This document shows positions 26,194 through 36,659 of a stretch of 64,000 nt of DNA, piece by piece. Under the pieces are notes generated by a model. The model saw only the letters and a program-made list of their open reading frames with translations. It searched no databases and was not told where the DNA came from. This DNA comes from Thauera aromatica_A (lineage in GTDB: Bacteria > Pseudomonadota > Gammaproteobacteria > Burkholderiales > Rhodocyclaceae), in the NCBI RefSeq assembly GCF_023093595.1, contig NZ_JALLIK010000099.1, positions 1 to 64,000 on the forward strand, in the 5' to 3' direction. The translations under genes were made by a program, and so were the position numbers. The first letter of the stretch is position 1. Every line of letters begins with the position of its first letter.

Positions 26194-26826
26194 TCAGCTG
26201 CGGGCCTTGAACATCGGCAGACGCCAGCCGAAGCGGATCGCGCACAGCCGCAGCGCCAGGGTCAGCGAACCGCCGGCCAGCGCGGCCTGGCCGGGGCTGA
26301 TGCCGTGGGCCATCAGGCCGAGCAGGAGCAGGGCGCCGGCCCACGAGGCGGTGGCGTAGAGTTCGCCGGTGAACACCAGCGGCAGTTCGTTGCACAGCAC
26401 GTCGCGGACGATGCCGCCGAACACCCCGGTGATCACTCCCATCAGGCTCGCCACCAGCCAGGGTGCCCCCAGCGCCAGCGCGGCCTGGGTGCCGGACACG
26501 GTAAACAGCGCCAGCCCGAGCGCGTCCGGCAGCAGGAACAGACGGGCGGGCAGGCGCACCAGACGCACCAGGGCGAAGGTCGCCAGGCCGGCGGCCATCG
26601 CGCCGATCAGGTAGCGCTGGTCGGCGATCCAGAACACCGCGCGGTCGAGCAGGACGTCGCGCAGCGTGCCGCCGCCAAGCGCGGCGGCGAGGGCGACGAC
26701 GACGATACCGAACAGGTCGAAGGGCTTGCGCCCGGCGTCGAGTACGCCGGCCGCCGCCTGGGCGGCGACGCCGGCGATGCCGATGCCGTAGACGAGGGAT
26801 TCGATGCCTTCCATGGTGCGCAGCAT
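26194..26826 (-). CDS. TRIC cation channel family membrane protein (YicG/UPF0126)
   Basis: The 210-residue protein contains two repeats of a three-helix unit, each with the family Gly-rich motif: ALGGGTLRDVLLDR in the first and GVFGGIVRDVLCNELP in the second. Prokaryotic TRIC proteins form potassium-permeable channels. Seven hydrophobic helices are expected. ATG at 26826 or 26814 could start it; neither has a strong ribosome binding site. Confidence 0.88.
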   Translation of the reverse strand: MLRTMEGIESLVYGIGIAGVAAQAAAGVLDAGRKPFDLFGIVVVALAAALGGGTLRDVLLDRAVFWIADQRYLIGAMAAGLATFALVRLVRLPARLFLLPDALGLALFTVSGTQAALALGAPWLVASLMGVITGVFGGIVRDVLCNELPLVFTGELYATASWAGALLLLGLMAHGISPGQAALAGGSLTLALRLCAIRFGWRLPMFKARS

Positions 26827-26932
26827 GATACCGCCGTTCTCCGCTGGCGGTGCCCGGCCGGCGGCCGATGCCGGTCATGCTAGAGTCCGCTTTTCCCGGG
26901 CGTTCGCCCCGCTGTTCGACTGAGGACACTCC

Positions 26933-27907
26933 ATGCCGATCCCCGCCGCCTTCCGCGGCCGCTTCCGCGTGCCGGCGATCGCCGCACCGATGTTCCTGGT
27001 TTCCGGCCCGGAGCTGGTGATCGGTGCCTGCCGGGCCGGAGTGGCGGGCACGTTTCCCGCCCTCAACGCCCGTCCCGCGGCCGAGCTCGACGGCTGGCTC
27101 GCGCACATCGGCGCCGCCCTCGCCGCCCACGACCGCGACCATCCCGGGGCGCCGAGCGCGCCTTACGGCATCAACCTGATCCTGCACCGCTCGAATGTGC
27201 GCCTCGAAGAGGACCTGGCGACCATCGTGCGCCACCGGGTCCCGCTGGTGATCACCAGCCTCGGCCATCCCGGCGAAGTGGTGAAGGCCGTGCATGGCTA
27301 CGGCGGCGTGGTATTTTCCGACGTCATCCATGCCGAGCATGCGCGCAAGGCGATCGCGGCCGGTGTCGATGGCATCATCGCGGTGTCGGCCGGCGCTGGC
27401 GGCCATGCCGGGACGCAGAGCCTGGTGAGCCTGGTCCGCGAGATCCGCGGCTTCTGGGACGGGGCCCTGGTCGCCGCCGGCAGCATCTCGGACGGTACCG
27501 CGATCCGCGCCGCGGAAGTGCTGGGGGCGGATTTCGCCTACATGGGCACCCGCTTCATCGCCACCCGCGAGGCGCTCGCCCCGGAGGCCTACAAGCGGAT
27601 GCTGGTCGAGTGCGGGGCGTCCGCCATCGTCTATACCGACGCCATTTCCGGGACCAACGCCAACTACCTGTGGCCGAGCCTGGAGAAGGCCGGCTTCGTG
27701 CGCGAGGCATTGGTTGCCGGGACGGCCAAGGGCACGCTCCACGATCTCGGTAGCGAGGCCCGGGCATGGCGCGACGTGTGGAGCGCGGGGCAGGGCGTGG
27801 CCAGCATCGACGACGTTCCCCCGGTCGCCGCGCTGGTGGAGCGGCTCGCCGCCGAGTACCAGCGCGCCTGCGCCCTGCCGCCCAGCGCGGCGCTGCGCGG
27901 GCGCTGA
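26933..27907 (+). CDS. Nitronate monooxygenase family flavoprotein
   Basis: The 324-residue TIM-barrel FMN enzyme starts FRVPAIAAPMFLVSGPELVI and carries GVDGIIAVSAGAGGHAGTQS, VAAGSISDGTAIRAAEVLGADFAYMGTRFIAT, all typical of class I/II nitronate monooxygenases. It may oxidise alkyl nitronates such as propionate-3-nitronate to protect against nitro compounds, or reduce quinones. GAGGA precedes ATG at 26933. It diverges from the TRIC gene and its stop is 4 nt from that of the convergent AcoR-type regulator. Confidence 0.88.
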   Translation: MPIPAAFRGRFRVPAIAAPMFLVSGPELVIGACRAGVAGTFPALNARPAAELDGWLAHIGAALAAHDRDHPGAPSAPYGINLILHRSNVRLEEDLATIVRHRVPLVITSLGHPGEVVKAVHGYGGVVFSDVIHAEHARKAIAAGVDGIIAVSAGAGGHAGTQSLVSLVREIRGFWDGALVAAGSISDGTAIRAAEVLGADFAYMGTRFIATREALAPEAYKRMLVECGASAIVYTDAISGTNANYLWPSLEKAGFVREALVAGTAKGTLHDLGSEARAWRDVWSAGQGVASIDDVPPVAALVERLAAEYQRACALPPSAALRGR

Positions 27908-27911
27908 ACGT

Positions 27912-29798
27912 TCAGCTCCGCCCCAGGCGGCGGTACAGCGTGCTGCGGCTGATGCCGAGCGCGCGCGCGGCGGCGCTGGCGTTGCCGCCGTGGCGCGCGA
28001 GTGCGGCGTGCACCGCGTCGTCGCGCGCGGCCGACGGGGCGGCGTCGCGCAGGGTGGCGGGCAGGTGCTCCGGGGTCAGCAGGGTGCCGTCATCGACCAG
28101 CGCGAGCAGGGTGCGCAACAGGTTGTCGAGCTGACGCAGGTTGCCCGGCCACGGGTAGCGGCGGATGAAGGCGGCGAGCGCCGGCGACAGCGTGATTCCG
28201 CGCCGCGCGGCGCCGTGCGCAGCGAGCAGCGCGGCGGCGATCTGCGCCACGTCGCCGCGCTCGCGCAGCGGCGGCAGGCACAGCGGGTAATGGCCGAGGC
28301 GGTAATAGAGATCGGCACGGAAGCGCCCGGCGGCGACTTCCTGGGCGAGGTCGCGATGGGTCGCGGCGACGATGCGTACGTCCACCCGCTGGCCCGCGCC
28401 GCCGCCCAGCGGCTGCACCACGCGCTCCTGCAGCACCCGCAGCAGGCGGGCCTGCAGGCTCGCCGGCATGTCGCCGATCTCGTCGAGGAACAGCACGCCG
28501 CCGTCGGCCTCGCGCAGGCGGCCCTTGCTGCCCTGGCGGCGTGCACCGGTGAACGCGCCTTCCTCGTAGCCGAACAGTTCCGACTCGATCAGCCCTTCCG
28601 GGATCGCCGCGCAGTTCACCGCCACCAGCGCCTGGCGGTGGCGGCTGCCGGCGGCGTGCAGCGCCTGCACGAAGCGCTCCTTGCCGACCCCGGTCTCGCC
28701 CAGCAGCAGCACCGGAATGTCGGCTTCGAGCAGGCGGCGCGCGGTGTCGAGCAGGCCGGCGGGGAGGCCGACGTCGGCCACTGCCGGCGCTCCCGGCGCC
28801 GCGGCGGGCCTGCGCGGCGGCTCTGGCCGCGTCGCCGTGGCTGCGGCGGTGTGTGGCGGGGCCGGATGCGCCGCCTCGCGCGGGAGCGGGTCGGGACCGG
28901 CGCGGACGGGCAGCAGCTGCGCCGAGAACAGCTCGCCGCCGTGGCGCAGCGAGGCGACATGGATGCCGTGGCGGCTGAGCCAGTGCTCCAGGCTCTGCCC
29001 GCACAGCTGCGCGAAGCGCAGCCGCCCCAGCGCCGTCCAGTCGAGTCCGAGCGTAGCGAGGGCCGTGCGGCTGGCCGCGCGCAGCACGCCGTCGTCGTCA
29101 AAGCCGAGCCGGCCGCAGCGCGGGGTGGCGAGTAGCGCCGGGTCGGCGGCGAGGCGCAGTTCGTGGAGGCGGGCGGCGTCGCGGTCGAACAGGCCGTGCT
29201 CGATCCGACGCACCGCGGCCTCGACCTGCAGGCGGTGGGCGTCGTGCAGCCGCCGTGGCTGGCCGGAGACGTCGATCACCCCGAGCAGCCGCCCCTGCGC
29301 GTCGTGGACCGCCTGTGCGGTGCACGACAGCTGCCGGTTGCGCTCAAGGAAGTGCTCGGCGCCGCGCACGGTGGCCGCGCCGAGCACGAGCGCGGTGCCG
29401 ATCGCGTTGGTGCCGCGCACGTCCTCGCGCCAGTCCATGCCCGGCGCCAGCGCGACCCGTTCGGCGCGGTCGAGGAAGTCCGGATGGCCCATCCGCTCCA
29501 GGATCAGCCCGCCGCGGTCGGCGACGATGACGACGTGGCCGTCGTCGAGCACGCCGTCGAACAGGGCGTCGATCGCCGGGCGTGCCAACTGCAGCCAGTC
29601 GGCGCTCTCCTCGCGGCGGGTGGTGAGCTCGGCCTCGGCCAGGCGCGACGGCGGCCGCCAGCGCCCGACATCGAGCCCCAGCCCCTGGCAGCGGCGCCAC
29701 GAATGCAGGATCGGCTCGGGCACGCTGCGCACCGATACGTCGTCACCGTCGAGAAAACGGCGGCGGGCTTCGGCAAGGGGGAGAGACGGGGGTGTCAT
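27912..29798 (-). CDS. AcoR-type sigma-54-dependent activator
   Basis: The 628-residue activator has an N-terminal GAF-type sensor region, including the DVRGTNAIGTAL motif of the AcoR family, a PAS-like segment, and an AAA+ domain with Walker A LLLGETGVGKE and the sigma-54 contact loop GAFTGA, followed by a Fis-type helix-turn-helix (GNASAAARALGISRSTLYRRL) at the C-terminus. It diverges from the aldehyde and alcohol dehydrogenase genes, whose promoter is of the sigma-54 type, so it probably activates them in response to an alcohol, aldehyde or acetoin-like inducer. ATG at 29798. Confidence 0.92.
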   Translation of the reverse strand: MTPPSLPLAEARRRFLDGDDVSVRSVPEPILHSWRRCQGLGLDVGRWRPPSRLAEAELTTRREESADWLQLARPAIDALFDGVLDDGHVVIVADRGGLILERMGHPDFLDRAERVALAPGMDWREDVRGTNAIGTALVLGAATVRGAEHFLERNRQLSCTAQAVHDAQGRLLGVIDVSGQPRRLHDAHRLQVEAAVRRIEHGLFDRDAARLHELRLAADPALLATPRCGRLGFDDDGVLRAASRTALATLGLDWTALGRLRFAQLCGQSLEHWLSRHGIHVASLRHGGELFSAQLLPVRAGPDPLPREAAHPAPPHTAAATATRPEPPRRPAAAPGAPAVADVGLPAGLLDTARRLLEADIPVLLLGETGVGKERFVQALHAAGSRHRQALVAVNCAAIPEGLIESELFGYEEGAFTGARRQGSKGRLREADGGVLFLDEIGDMPASLQARLLRVLQERVVQPLGGGAGQRVDVRIVAATHRDLAQEVAAGRFRADLYYRLGHYPLCLPPLRERGDVAQIAAALLAAHGAARRGITLSPALAAFIRRYPWPGNLRQLDNLLRTLLALVDDGTLLTPEHLPATLRDAAPSAARDDAVHAALARHGGNASAAARALGISRSTLYRRLGRS

Positions 29799-29813
29799 CG
29801 GTGCTGCTCCGGG

Positions 29814-29848
29814 TGTCGCGCGACAGGTGTCGCGGGCCGCGACACCTG
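29814..29848. promoter_or_regulatory. Overlapping palindromes, probable activator binding sites
   Basis: TGTCGCGCGACA (29814-29825) is a perfect palindrome and overlaps a second inverted repeat CAGGTGTCGCG-GGC-CGCGACACCTG (29824-29848). Both use the half-site TGTCGC. They lie about 150-185 bp upstream of the sigma-54 promoter, an enhancer distance, and close to the activator's own start, so they may also mediate autoregulation. Confidence 0.65.
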
Positions 29849-29997
29849 CGGGAAGGTCGTGGGCCCGATTATGCGCCGCCGCCCGGCCGAGTGCGGCGGC
29901 GGAAATAAGGAAGTTTTTCTGCGGCGCAATAATTTTCTCCAAACAAATCCGACGGCAAAGGCGTGCAGCGATGTTGCGCTGCAGGAGGTCGGACGGC

Positions 29998-30013
29998 TGG
30001 CACGCTCCATGCA
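29998..30013 (+). promoter_or_regulatory. Sigma-54 promoter of the aldehyde dehydrogenase gene
   Basis: TGGCACGCTCCATGCA matches the consensus TGGCACGNNNNTTGCA with one mismatch and exact GG-N10-GC spacing. Predicted start about 30025, 37 nt before the coding start. Confidence 0.8.
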
Positions 30014-30061
30014 CTGTCTTGCCTACATCCGCAGGGATGCAATAACCACAGGAGGAAGATG

Positions 30062-31576
<1,515 letters not shown>

Positions 31577-31714
31577 ACGTCGCGCCCCGCCTTTCCCCGG
31601 CGGTGGCGCCCGGCATCCGCCGGTCGCGGGCGCCGGCTGCAGGGCGGGGGCACGATCCCGCTGCATTTCCGACACCAGACTGCTGTCCAGATCCCATCCA
31701 AAGGAAACCCGATC

Positions 31715-32866
31715 ATGAGCACGACCACTTTCTTCATTCCCCCCGTCAACCTGATGGGCGCCGGCTGCCTCGCCGAGGCGGTGAGCGCAATCCGCGGCTA
31801 CGGCTTTCGCCACGCCCTGATCGTCACCGATGCCGGCCTCGCCCGCGCCGGTGTCGCCGCCAAGGTCGCGGGCCTGCTCGCCGCGCACGACATCCAGGCG
31901 ACGGTGTTCGACGGTGCGCAGCCGAACCCGACCGTCGCCAACGTCGACGCCGGGCTCGCGTTGCTGCGCGCCAAAGGCTGCGACTGCGTGATCTCGCTCG
32001 GCGGCGGCTCGCCGCACGACTGCGCCAAGGGCATCGCGCTGGTCGCGGCCAACGGCGGGCGGATCGGCGACTACGAGGGCGTCGACAAGTCGGCCAGGCC
32101 CCAGCTGCCGCTGATCGCGATCAACACCACCGCCGGCACCGCGAGCGAGATGACGCGCTTTTGCATCATCACCGACGAGGCGCGCCACATCAAGATGGCG
32201 ATCGTCGACCGCAACGTCACCCCGATCCTGTCGGTCAACGACCCCTCGCTGATGCTCGCCAAGCCGGCGGCGCTGACCGCCGCCACCGGCATGGACGCCC
32301 TCACCCACGCGGTCGAGGCCTACGTGTCCACCGCGGCGACGCCGATCACCGACGCCTGCGCGCTGAAGGCGGTGGCGCTGATCGCGGCCAACCTGCGCCG
32401 CGCCGTGGCCGACGGCCAGGACCTCGAAGCGCGCGAACAGATGGCCTACGCCCAGTTCCTCGCCGGGATGGCGTTCAACAACGCCTCGCTCGGCTACGTC
32501 CATGCAATGGCGCACCAACTCGGCGGCTTCTACGATCTGCCGCACGGAGTGTGCAACGCGGTGCTGCTGCCCCATGTTGAAGCGTTCAACGCCCCCGTCG
32601 CTGCCGCCCGCCTGGCCGAGGTCGCGCGCGCGATGGGGGCCGAGCTCGGCGGGCTCGACGAGGCCGCCGGTGCCGAGCGCTGTCTTGCCGAGATCCGCAA
32701 GCTCGCCGCCGACGTCGGCATTCCGGCCGGGCTCGCCCAGCTCGGGGTCAAGGCCGGGGACATCCCGACCCTTGCCGCCAACGCGCTCAAGGACGCCTGC
32801 GGGCTGACCAACCCGCGCCCCGCGGATCAGGTCGAGATCGAAGCGATCTTCCGCGGCGCGCTGTAA
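31715..32866 (+). CDS. Iron-containing alcohol dehydrogenase
   Basis: The 383-residue group III alcohol dehydrogenase has the NAD-binding GGGSPHDCAKGIAL and the metal-site motifs MDALTHAVEAY and HAMAHQLGGFYDLPHGVCNAVLLPHV with the conserved histidines. It resembles YiaY/FucO/AdhB proteins. AAAGGAAA lies upstream of ATG 31715. It is 138 nt downstream of the aldehyde dehydrogenase with no terminator seen between, so a joint transcript from the sigma-54 promoter is likely. Confidence 0.93.
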   Translation: MSTTTFFIPPVNLMGAGCLAEAVSAIRGYGFRHALIVTDAGLARAGVAAKVAGLLAAHDIQATVFDGAQPNPTVANVDAGLALLRAKGCDCVISLGGGSPHDCAKGIALVAANGGRIGDYEGVDKSARPQLPLIAINTTAGTASEMTRFCIITDEARHIKMAIVDRNVTPILSVNDPSLMLAKPAALTAATGMDALTHAVEAYVSTAATPITDACALKAVALIAANLRRAVADGQDLEAREQMAYAQFLAGMAFNNASLGYVHAMAHQLGGFYDLPHGVCNAVLLPHVEAFNAPVAAARLAEVARAMGAELGGLDEAAGAERCLAEIRKLAADVGIPAGLAQLGVKAGDIPTLAANALKDACGLTNPRPADQVEIEAIFRGAL

Positions 32867-33068
32867 CGAAGGGAACCGGGCGGGGGTGTTCTGCCGCCGC
32901 CCCTCAGGGCAGGCCTGGGGCCGGGCGTTCTCCTTGCCGGCACGGGAGCGGGCGCAGCGGCGGTTGCGGTGGCCGCCTTCGGTGATCGGTGCGAACGGGC
33001 TGCCGCAGCGCCTGCGTGCACCGGGCGCGCGGTTTGTGCCCGGGCCGGCGTGTGCGCGGCCTTCACGC

Positions 33069-33097
33069 TTGCTTCTGATGCGCGGGCGGCCGATAGT
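33069..33097 (+). promoter_or_regulatory. Possible sigma-70 promoter of the small Cys-rich protein gene
   Basis: TTGCTT (33069-33074), 17 nt, GATAGT (33092-33097). The match is moderate. The rest of the 280-nt gap after the alcohol dehydrogenase (32867-33146) shows no gene. Confidence 0.35.
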
Positions 33098-33146
33098 ACG
33101 GGCTTGGGAGTGTCTTCCCCGCCGTTTTTTCGGAGCTTGTCCCCCC

Positions 33147-33371
33147 ATGAGTGCCTGGAGCTGTCCTCACGACCTCAACGGTATCTGCCAGCGCGTGCGC
33201 GGCGCGATCTGCTCGCCCGGCATGCGTGGTTGCGAACTCGAAGGCAAGGTACGTTTTGCCCGCGAAGAGATGAATCAGCCGCGCAAGCCGGTGAAGGCGT
33301 CGGCGGTCGCACCCGAGCCGGTGCGCAAGGCCAACGCCTCCGCCGCACCCCGCCGCCGCTTGCCGTTCTGA
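33147..33371 (+). CDS. Small Cys-containing protein of unknown function
   Basis: The 74-residue product begins MSAWSCPHDLNGICQRVRGAI in reading and holds four cysteines in its first 29 residues (C6, C14, C22, C29), then a basic Ala/Pro/Arg tail. Evenly spaced cysteines with a nearby His suggest a metal or redox site, but I recognise no family. The codon use matches the neighbouring genes and nothing longer competes on either strand, which supports it being real. It is convergent with mutY. Confidence 0.6.
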   Translation: MSAWSCPHDLNGICQRVRGAICSPGMRGCELEGKVRFAREEMNQPRKPVKASAVAPEPVRKANASAAPRRRLPF

Positions 33372-33391
33372 AGCGGAATTCCGCTGCGCCG

Positions 33392-34480
33392 TCAGCGCGG
33401 CGATGAGCCTGCGCTGCTTGCGCAAAACAGATCGATGCCGGCGACGGCATCGAGGATCTTGCGCACCGCGGCCGGCAGCGCCGCCTGTTCCAGGGCGGCG
33501 AACGCCTGCCAGTGCAGGGCGCCGTCGTCGGCCGCTGCCCCTGCGGCGGGGGGCGCGGCGCGCAGCAGCACCGGCTGGATGTCGAGTACGAAGTGGGTGA
33601 AAGCATGGGTTAGCGGCGCCAGCGGGGCGCCCTCGACGCAGGCGAGGCCGGTGCGTCCACGCACCCAGGTGGCGGGGTCTGCCGCATCCGCGGGGATTTC
33701 CGGCAGGGCGAGCAGACCGCCCCAGATTCCGCTGGGGGGACGGCGCTCGAGCAGGACTTCGCGGCCGCGGACCAGTACCGCGAAGCGCGCACTGCGTCGC
33801 GGTACCGCCTTTTTCGGGCGCGCTGCAGGAAGCTCGGCGATGCGGCCGGTGCGCCGGGCGATGCAGTCGCCCTGGAACGGGCAGCGCGCGCAGGTCGGCC
33901 GGGCGCGGGTGCATACGGTGGCGCCGAGGTCCATCTGGGCCTGGATGTAGCGCCCGGGTTCGGGTTCCGGCAGCAGCGACTCGGCCAGCGCCCACAGGCG
34001 GCTTTCCACCGCCTTGTCGCCGGGAAAACCCTCGATGCCGAAGATCCGGCACAGCACGCGCTTGACGTTGCCGTCGAGAATCGCGGCGCGCTCGCCGTAG
34101 GCGAAGGCGGCGATCGCCGCCGCGGTCGAGCGGCCGACGCCGGGCAGGGTGGCGATCGTGGCCGCCGTGCGCGGGAAAACACCGCCATGCTCCGTCATCA
34201 CCACCTGTGCGGCGCGGTGCAGGTTGCGTGCGCGGGCGTAATAGCCGAGCCCGCTCCACAGCGCCATGACGTCTTCCACCGGCGCCGCAGCGAGGCTGGC
34301 GATGTCGGGGAGGCGCGCGAGGAAGCGCTGGTAGTAGGGAATCACGGTGTCGACCTGGGTCTGCTGCAGCATGATCTCCGACAGCCAGATGCGGTAGGGG
34401 TCATGCCCGCCCTGCCAGGGCAGGTCGTGGCGGCCGTGTTTGCGCTGCCAGGCGACGAGGCGGGTGGCGAATTCGCTCAT
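33392..34480 (-). CDS. mutY: A/G-specific adenine glycosylase
   Basis: MutY removes adenine mispaired with 8-oxoguanine. The 362-residue protein has catalytic Glu in LSEIMLQQTQV, the helix-hairpin-helix LPGVGRSTAAAIAAFAYG, the catalytic Asp in ILDGNVKRVLCR, and the iron-sulfur loop CTRARPTCARCPFQGDC (C-x6-C-x2-C-x5-C). A NUDIX-like C-terminal domain with PPSGIWGGLLALPE follows. Full length. The start at 34480 gives the family MSEFATRLVAWQRKHGR beginning. Confidence 0.96.
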   Translation of the reverse strand: MSEFATRLVAWQRKHGRHDLPWQGGHDPYRIWLSEIMLQQTQVDTVIPYYQRFLARLPDIASLAAAPVEDVMALWSGLGYYARARNLHRAAQVVMTEHGGVFPRTAATIATLPGVGRSTAAAIAAFAYGERAAILDGNVKRVLCRIFGIEGFPGDKAVESRLWALAESLLPEPEPGRYIQAQMDLGATVCTRARPTCARCPFQGDCIARRTGRIAELPAARPKKAVPRRSARFAVLVRGREVLLERRPPSGIWGGLLALPEIPADAADPATWVRGRTGLACVEGAPLAPLTHAFTHFVLDIQPVLLRAAPPAAGAAADDGALHWQAFAALEQAALPAAVRKILDAVAGIDLFCASSAGSSPR

Positions 34481-34581
34481 GTTGCGGTTTTCCAAGTATT
34501 TTTCTGCGCGGCGGGAGGCGCCTCCGAGGCCGGCGGGTGATGCACGAAGGATTCGACCCTTGGGAGGCGTGCCGGGTGACC

Positions 34582-34610
34582 TCGACGTCCGGGGGAGGGC
34601 CGGTGATAAT
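34582..34610 (+). promoter_or_regulatory. Sigma-70 promoter of the flavin reductase gene
   Basis: TCGACG (34582-34587), 17-nt spacer, GATAAT (34605-34610); start point about 34617, within the 184-nt gap between divergent mutY and the reductase. Confidence 0.5.
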
Positions 34611-34664
34611 CGGCGCTTCGATCGCATAACCCTGAAGCGCGGACCGACCGCGACCGTTCCTCAT

Positions 34665-35162
34665 ATGACCCAGCAGACTTTTTCCGACGAAGATGCGGCG
34701 CGCCGCTTCCGCAACGCGCTCGGCATGTTCGCCACCGGCATTACGGTGGTGACCGCGCGCACGCCTGCCGGCGAACCGATCGGCCTCACGGTGAATTCCT
34801 TCAACTCGGTGTCGCTCGATCCGCCGCTGATCGTCTGGAGCCTGTCGAACGATCTGCCCAGCCGGCCGCTGTTCGAAGCCTGCGAATACTACGCGATCAA
34901 CGTCCTCGCCGAAGACCAGATCGAGCTTTCGCAACGCTTCGCCAGTCGCGCCGGCGATCGCTTCAGCGGCCTCGAGTACGAGCAGGGCGTCGGCGGCGTG
35001 CCGCTGCTCGAGGGCTGCTGCGCGCGCTTCGAGTGCCGCAATACCGTGCGCCATGCCGGCGGCGATCACGTCGTGTTCATCAGTGAAGTGATCGGCTTCG
35101 ACCGCGAAGAGCGCCTGCCGCTGCTGTATTTCAGCGGCACCTACCGGCGTCTGGCGGGCTGA
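34665..35162 (+). CDS. Flavin reductase family protein
   Basis: The 165-residue FMN-binding split-barrel protein carries FRNALGMFATGITVVTARTPAG, GLTVNSFNSVSLDPPLIVWSL, and the HVVFISEVIGFD segment, as in HpaC-like flavin reductases that supply reduced flavin to two-component monooxygenases. No partner oxygenase is adjacent. Its 3' end overlaps the convergent HupK-like gene by 32 nt. Confidence 0.9.
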   Translation: MTQQTFSDEDAARRFRNALGMFATGITVVTARTPAGEPIGLTVNSFNSVSLDPPLIVWSLSNDLPSRPLFEACEYYAINVLAEDQIELSQRFASRAGDRFSGLEYEQGVGGVPLLEGCCARFECRNTVRHAGGDHVVFISEVIGFDREERLPLLYFSGTYRRLAG

Positions 35163-36333
35163 GCGCAGCGCCGCTACCCGGTTCGCCGGATGACGCCTCG
35201 ACCACCTCGATCACGTGCGGCAGCGAAGGGTCGAGCGCGAGCGCCAGTACCGACAGGCGCTGCAGGGCGGCGGCGTGGTCTTCCGGTCCGCTGCCGGGGC
35301 TCATCGCCTCGCGGTAGAACACGCCGTCCGGATGCAGGTTCCAGGCCCCCGCGGGAATGATCGCGCAGTCGGCGATCACGCCTTCCGCCAGGCGCACCCA
35401 GCACAACAGCACGCCGCGCGCGGTTTCCACCCGGGCCAGGCCCGCGCCCGCCCCGGCGGCGGTCGCGTCGAGCAGCGCAGGCACATCGTCGGTGAAGGGG
35501 TAGCGCATCCGGCTGGCGCAGTCGGCGACTTCGATCGCCTTGGCCAGCAGGCGGGCGGAGACGCGGTGGCCGCGGTCGAGCAGCAGGCGTACCAGGGGGG
35601 ACGCGGCGTGGCGCGCCAGCGGCCCGGTTTCGGCAGGCTCGCCGGCGTAGGTGGGGCGGGCGATGAACTCCGCGCTCGGCCAGCCGCCGACGGCCGTGGC
35701 CCAGGCCGCGGCGCTCAGGGTGCCGAGCAAGGGTACGGCGGCGCCGCAGGGCGGCCCGCTGGCACCGAGCGCGATCAGCTCCGCCATGATCGAACCGAGG
35801 CTGCCGCCGGCGTTCACCCGTTCGATGAATTCACCGATGCCGTGGGGCATGCGGATCTGGTTGAAGAAACCGGCGAGCAGCTCGCGTGCGACGAGGTCGA
35901 GGACTTCGCCACCGAGCGCGAACGCGGTTTCCGCGCCGTGGGGAGTGATCAGACGGCGGTGGAATTCGGCGAAGCGGCTGTGGCGGGCGTCGAAGCCGAA
36001 TTGCTGTGGCCAGTCGATCAGCAGGCGGCGCAGGTGGGTGTCGACGGCCTCGGCCGCCAGCTCGCGCTCGATCACGAACCAGGTGTCACGGGATGGTGCG
36101 CGCTCGCCTGCCGCCGCCTGGCAGGCGAGCGCGAGCGCACGGGTATGGGCCCGCGGACTGTGGCTGGCCTGTTCGCCGAGCTGGCGCAGTGCGGTGGCCG
36201 GTTCGAGGCCGATCACCGAATCGCCCATCCAGCCGCGTGCGGGCAGGGACATCTCGATGCGGCCGATGTGTCCGCCGGTGCGATGGGCGGTGATGTGGAT
36301 CGGCGGGCGATCCGTCGTTGGGGTGTCGGGCAT
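35131..36333 (-). CDS. HupK/HoxV-like protein (degenerate NiFe-hydrogenase large-subunit homologue)
   Basis: The 400-residue protein resembles a NiFe hydrogenase large subunit without its metal site. Near the C-terminus, ARVETARGVLLCWVRLAEG and AGAWNLHPDGVF parallel the large-subunit segment in which EAPRG precedes a WIRI-like strand and a TWN motif. The two CxxC nickel-ligand pairs are absent. HupK/HoxV proteins act as scaffolds in hydrogenase metal-centre assembly. No hydrogenase structural gene is adjacent, and the hyp cluster is 6.5 kb away. Start at 36333 (MPDTPTTDRPP) is the first reasonable ATG. The assignment rests on these similarities and is moderate. Confidence 0.65.
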   Translation of the reverse strand: MPDTPTTDRPPIHITAHRTGGHIGRIEMSLPARGWMGDSVIGLEPATALRQLGEQASHSPRAHTRALALACQAAAGERAPSRDTWFVIERELAAEAVDTHLRRLLIDWPQQFGFDARHSRFAEFHRRLITPHGAETAFALGGEVLDLVARELLAGFFNQIRMPHGIGEFIERVNAGGSLGSIMAELIALGASGPPCGAAVPLLGTLSAAAWATAVGGWPSAEFIARPTYAGEPAETGPLARHAASPLVRLLLDRGHRVSARLLAKAIEVADCASRMRYPFTDDVPALLDATAAGAGAGLARVETARGVLLCWVRLAEGVIADCAIIPAGAWNLHPDGVFYREAMSPGSGPEDHAAALQRLSVLALALDPSLPHVIEVVEASSGEPGSGAALSPPDAGRCR

Positions 36334-36594
36334 GCTCGAATCCGGCCGGAGTATCCAGTGCGTGGCGCAAGGATAGCGCGCATCGCTGCTTCGTGAAGCG
36401 GCGATGCGCGGCATGGCGGGCGCTTTCGCGGCGATCCGGGGAATGCTCGTCTCCGATCCCGCGAGCCCGCGCCGTGCTGGTGGCGTGGAGCGTGAAAACA
36501 CGGTGCGAATCGTGCATTCGTACCCGGCTTGCGTTAGGGTAGCCCCCTGCCGCAGCCCGAACATCGGGAAGCGCCCCGGATTCGGCCGCGGTGC

Positions 36595-36600
36595 TAGAAT
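36595..36600 (+). promoter_or_regulatory. -10 element before the HU gene
   Basis: TAGAAT lies 60 nt before the HU start; a clear -35 is not visible. The remainder of the 326-nt gap (36334-36659) shows no gene. Confidence 0.35.
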
Positions 36601-36659
36601 CCGCGCAGACCGGATCATCCCGGACAATCCGAATCCATTCACACCAATCGAGGAAAAGC

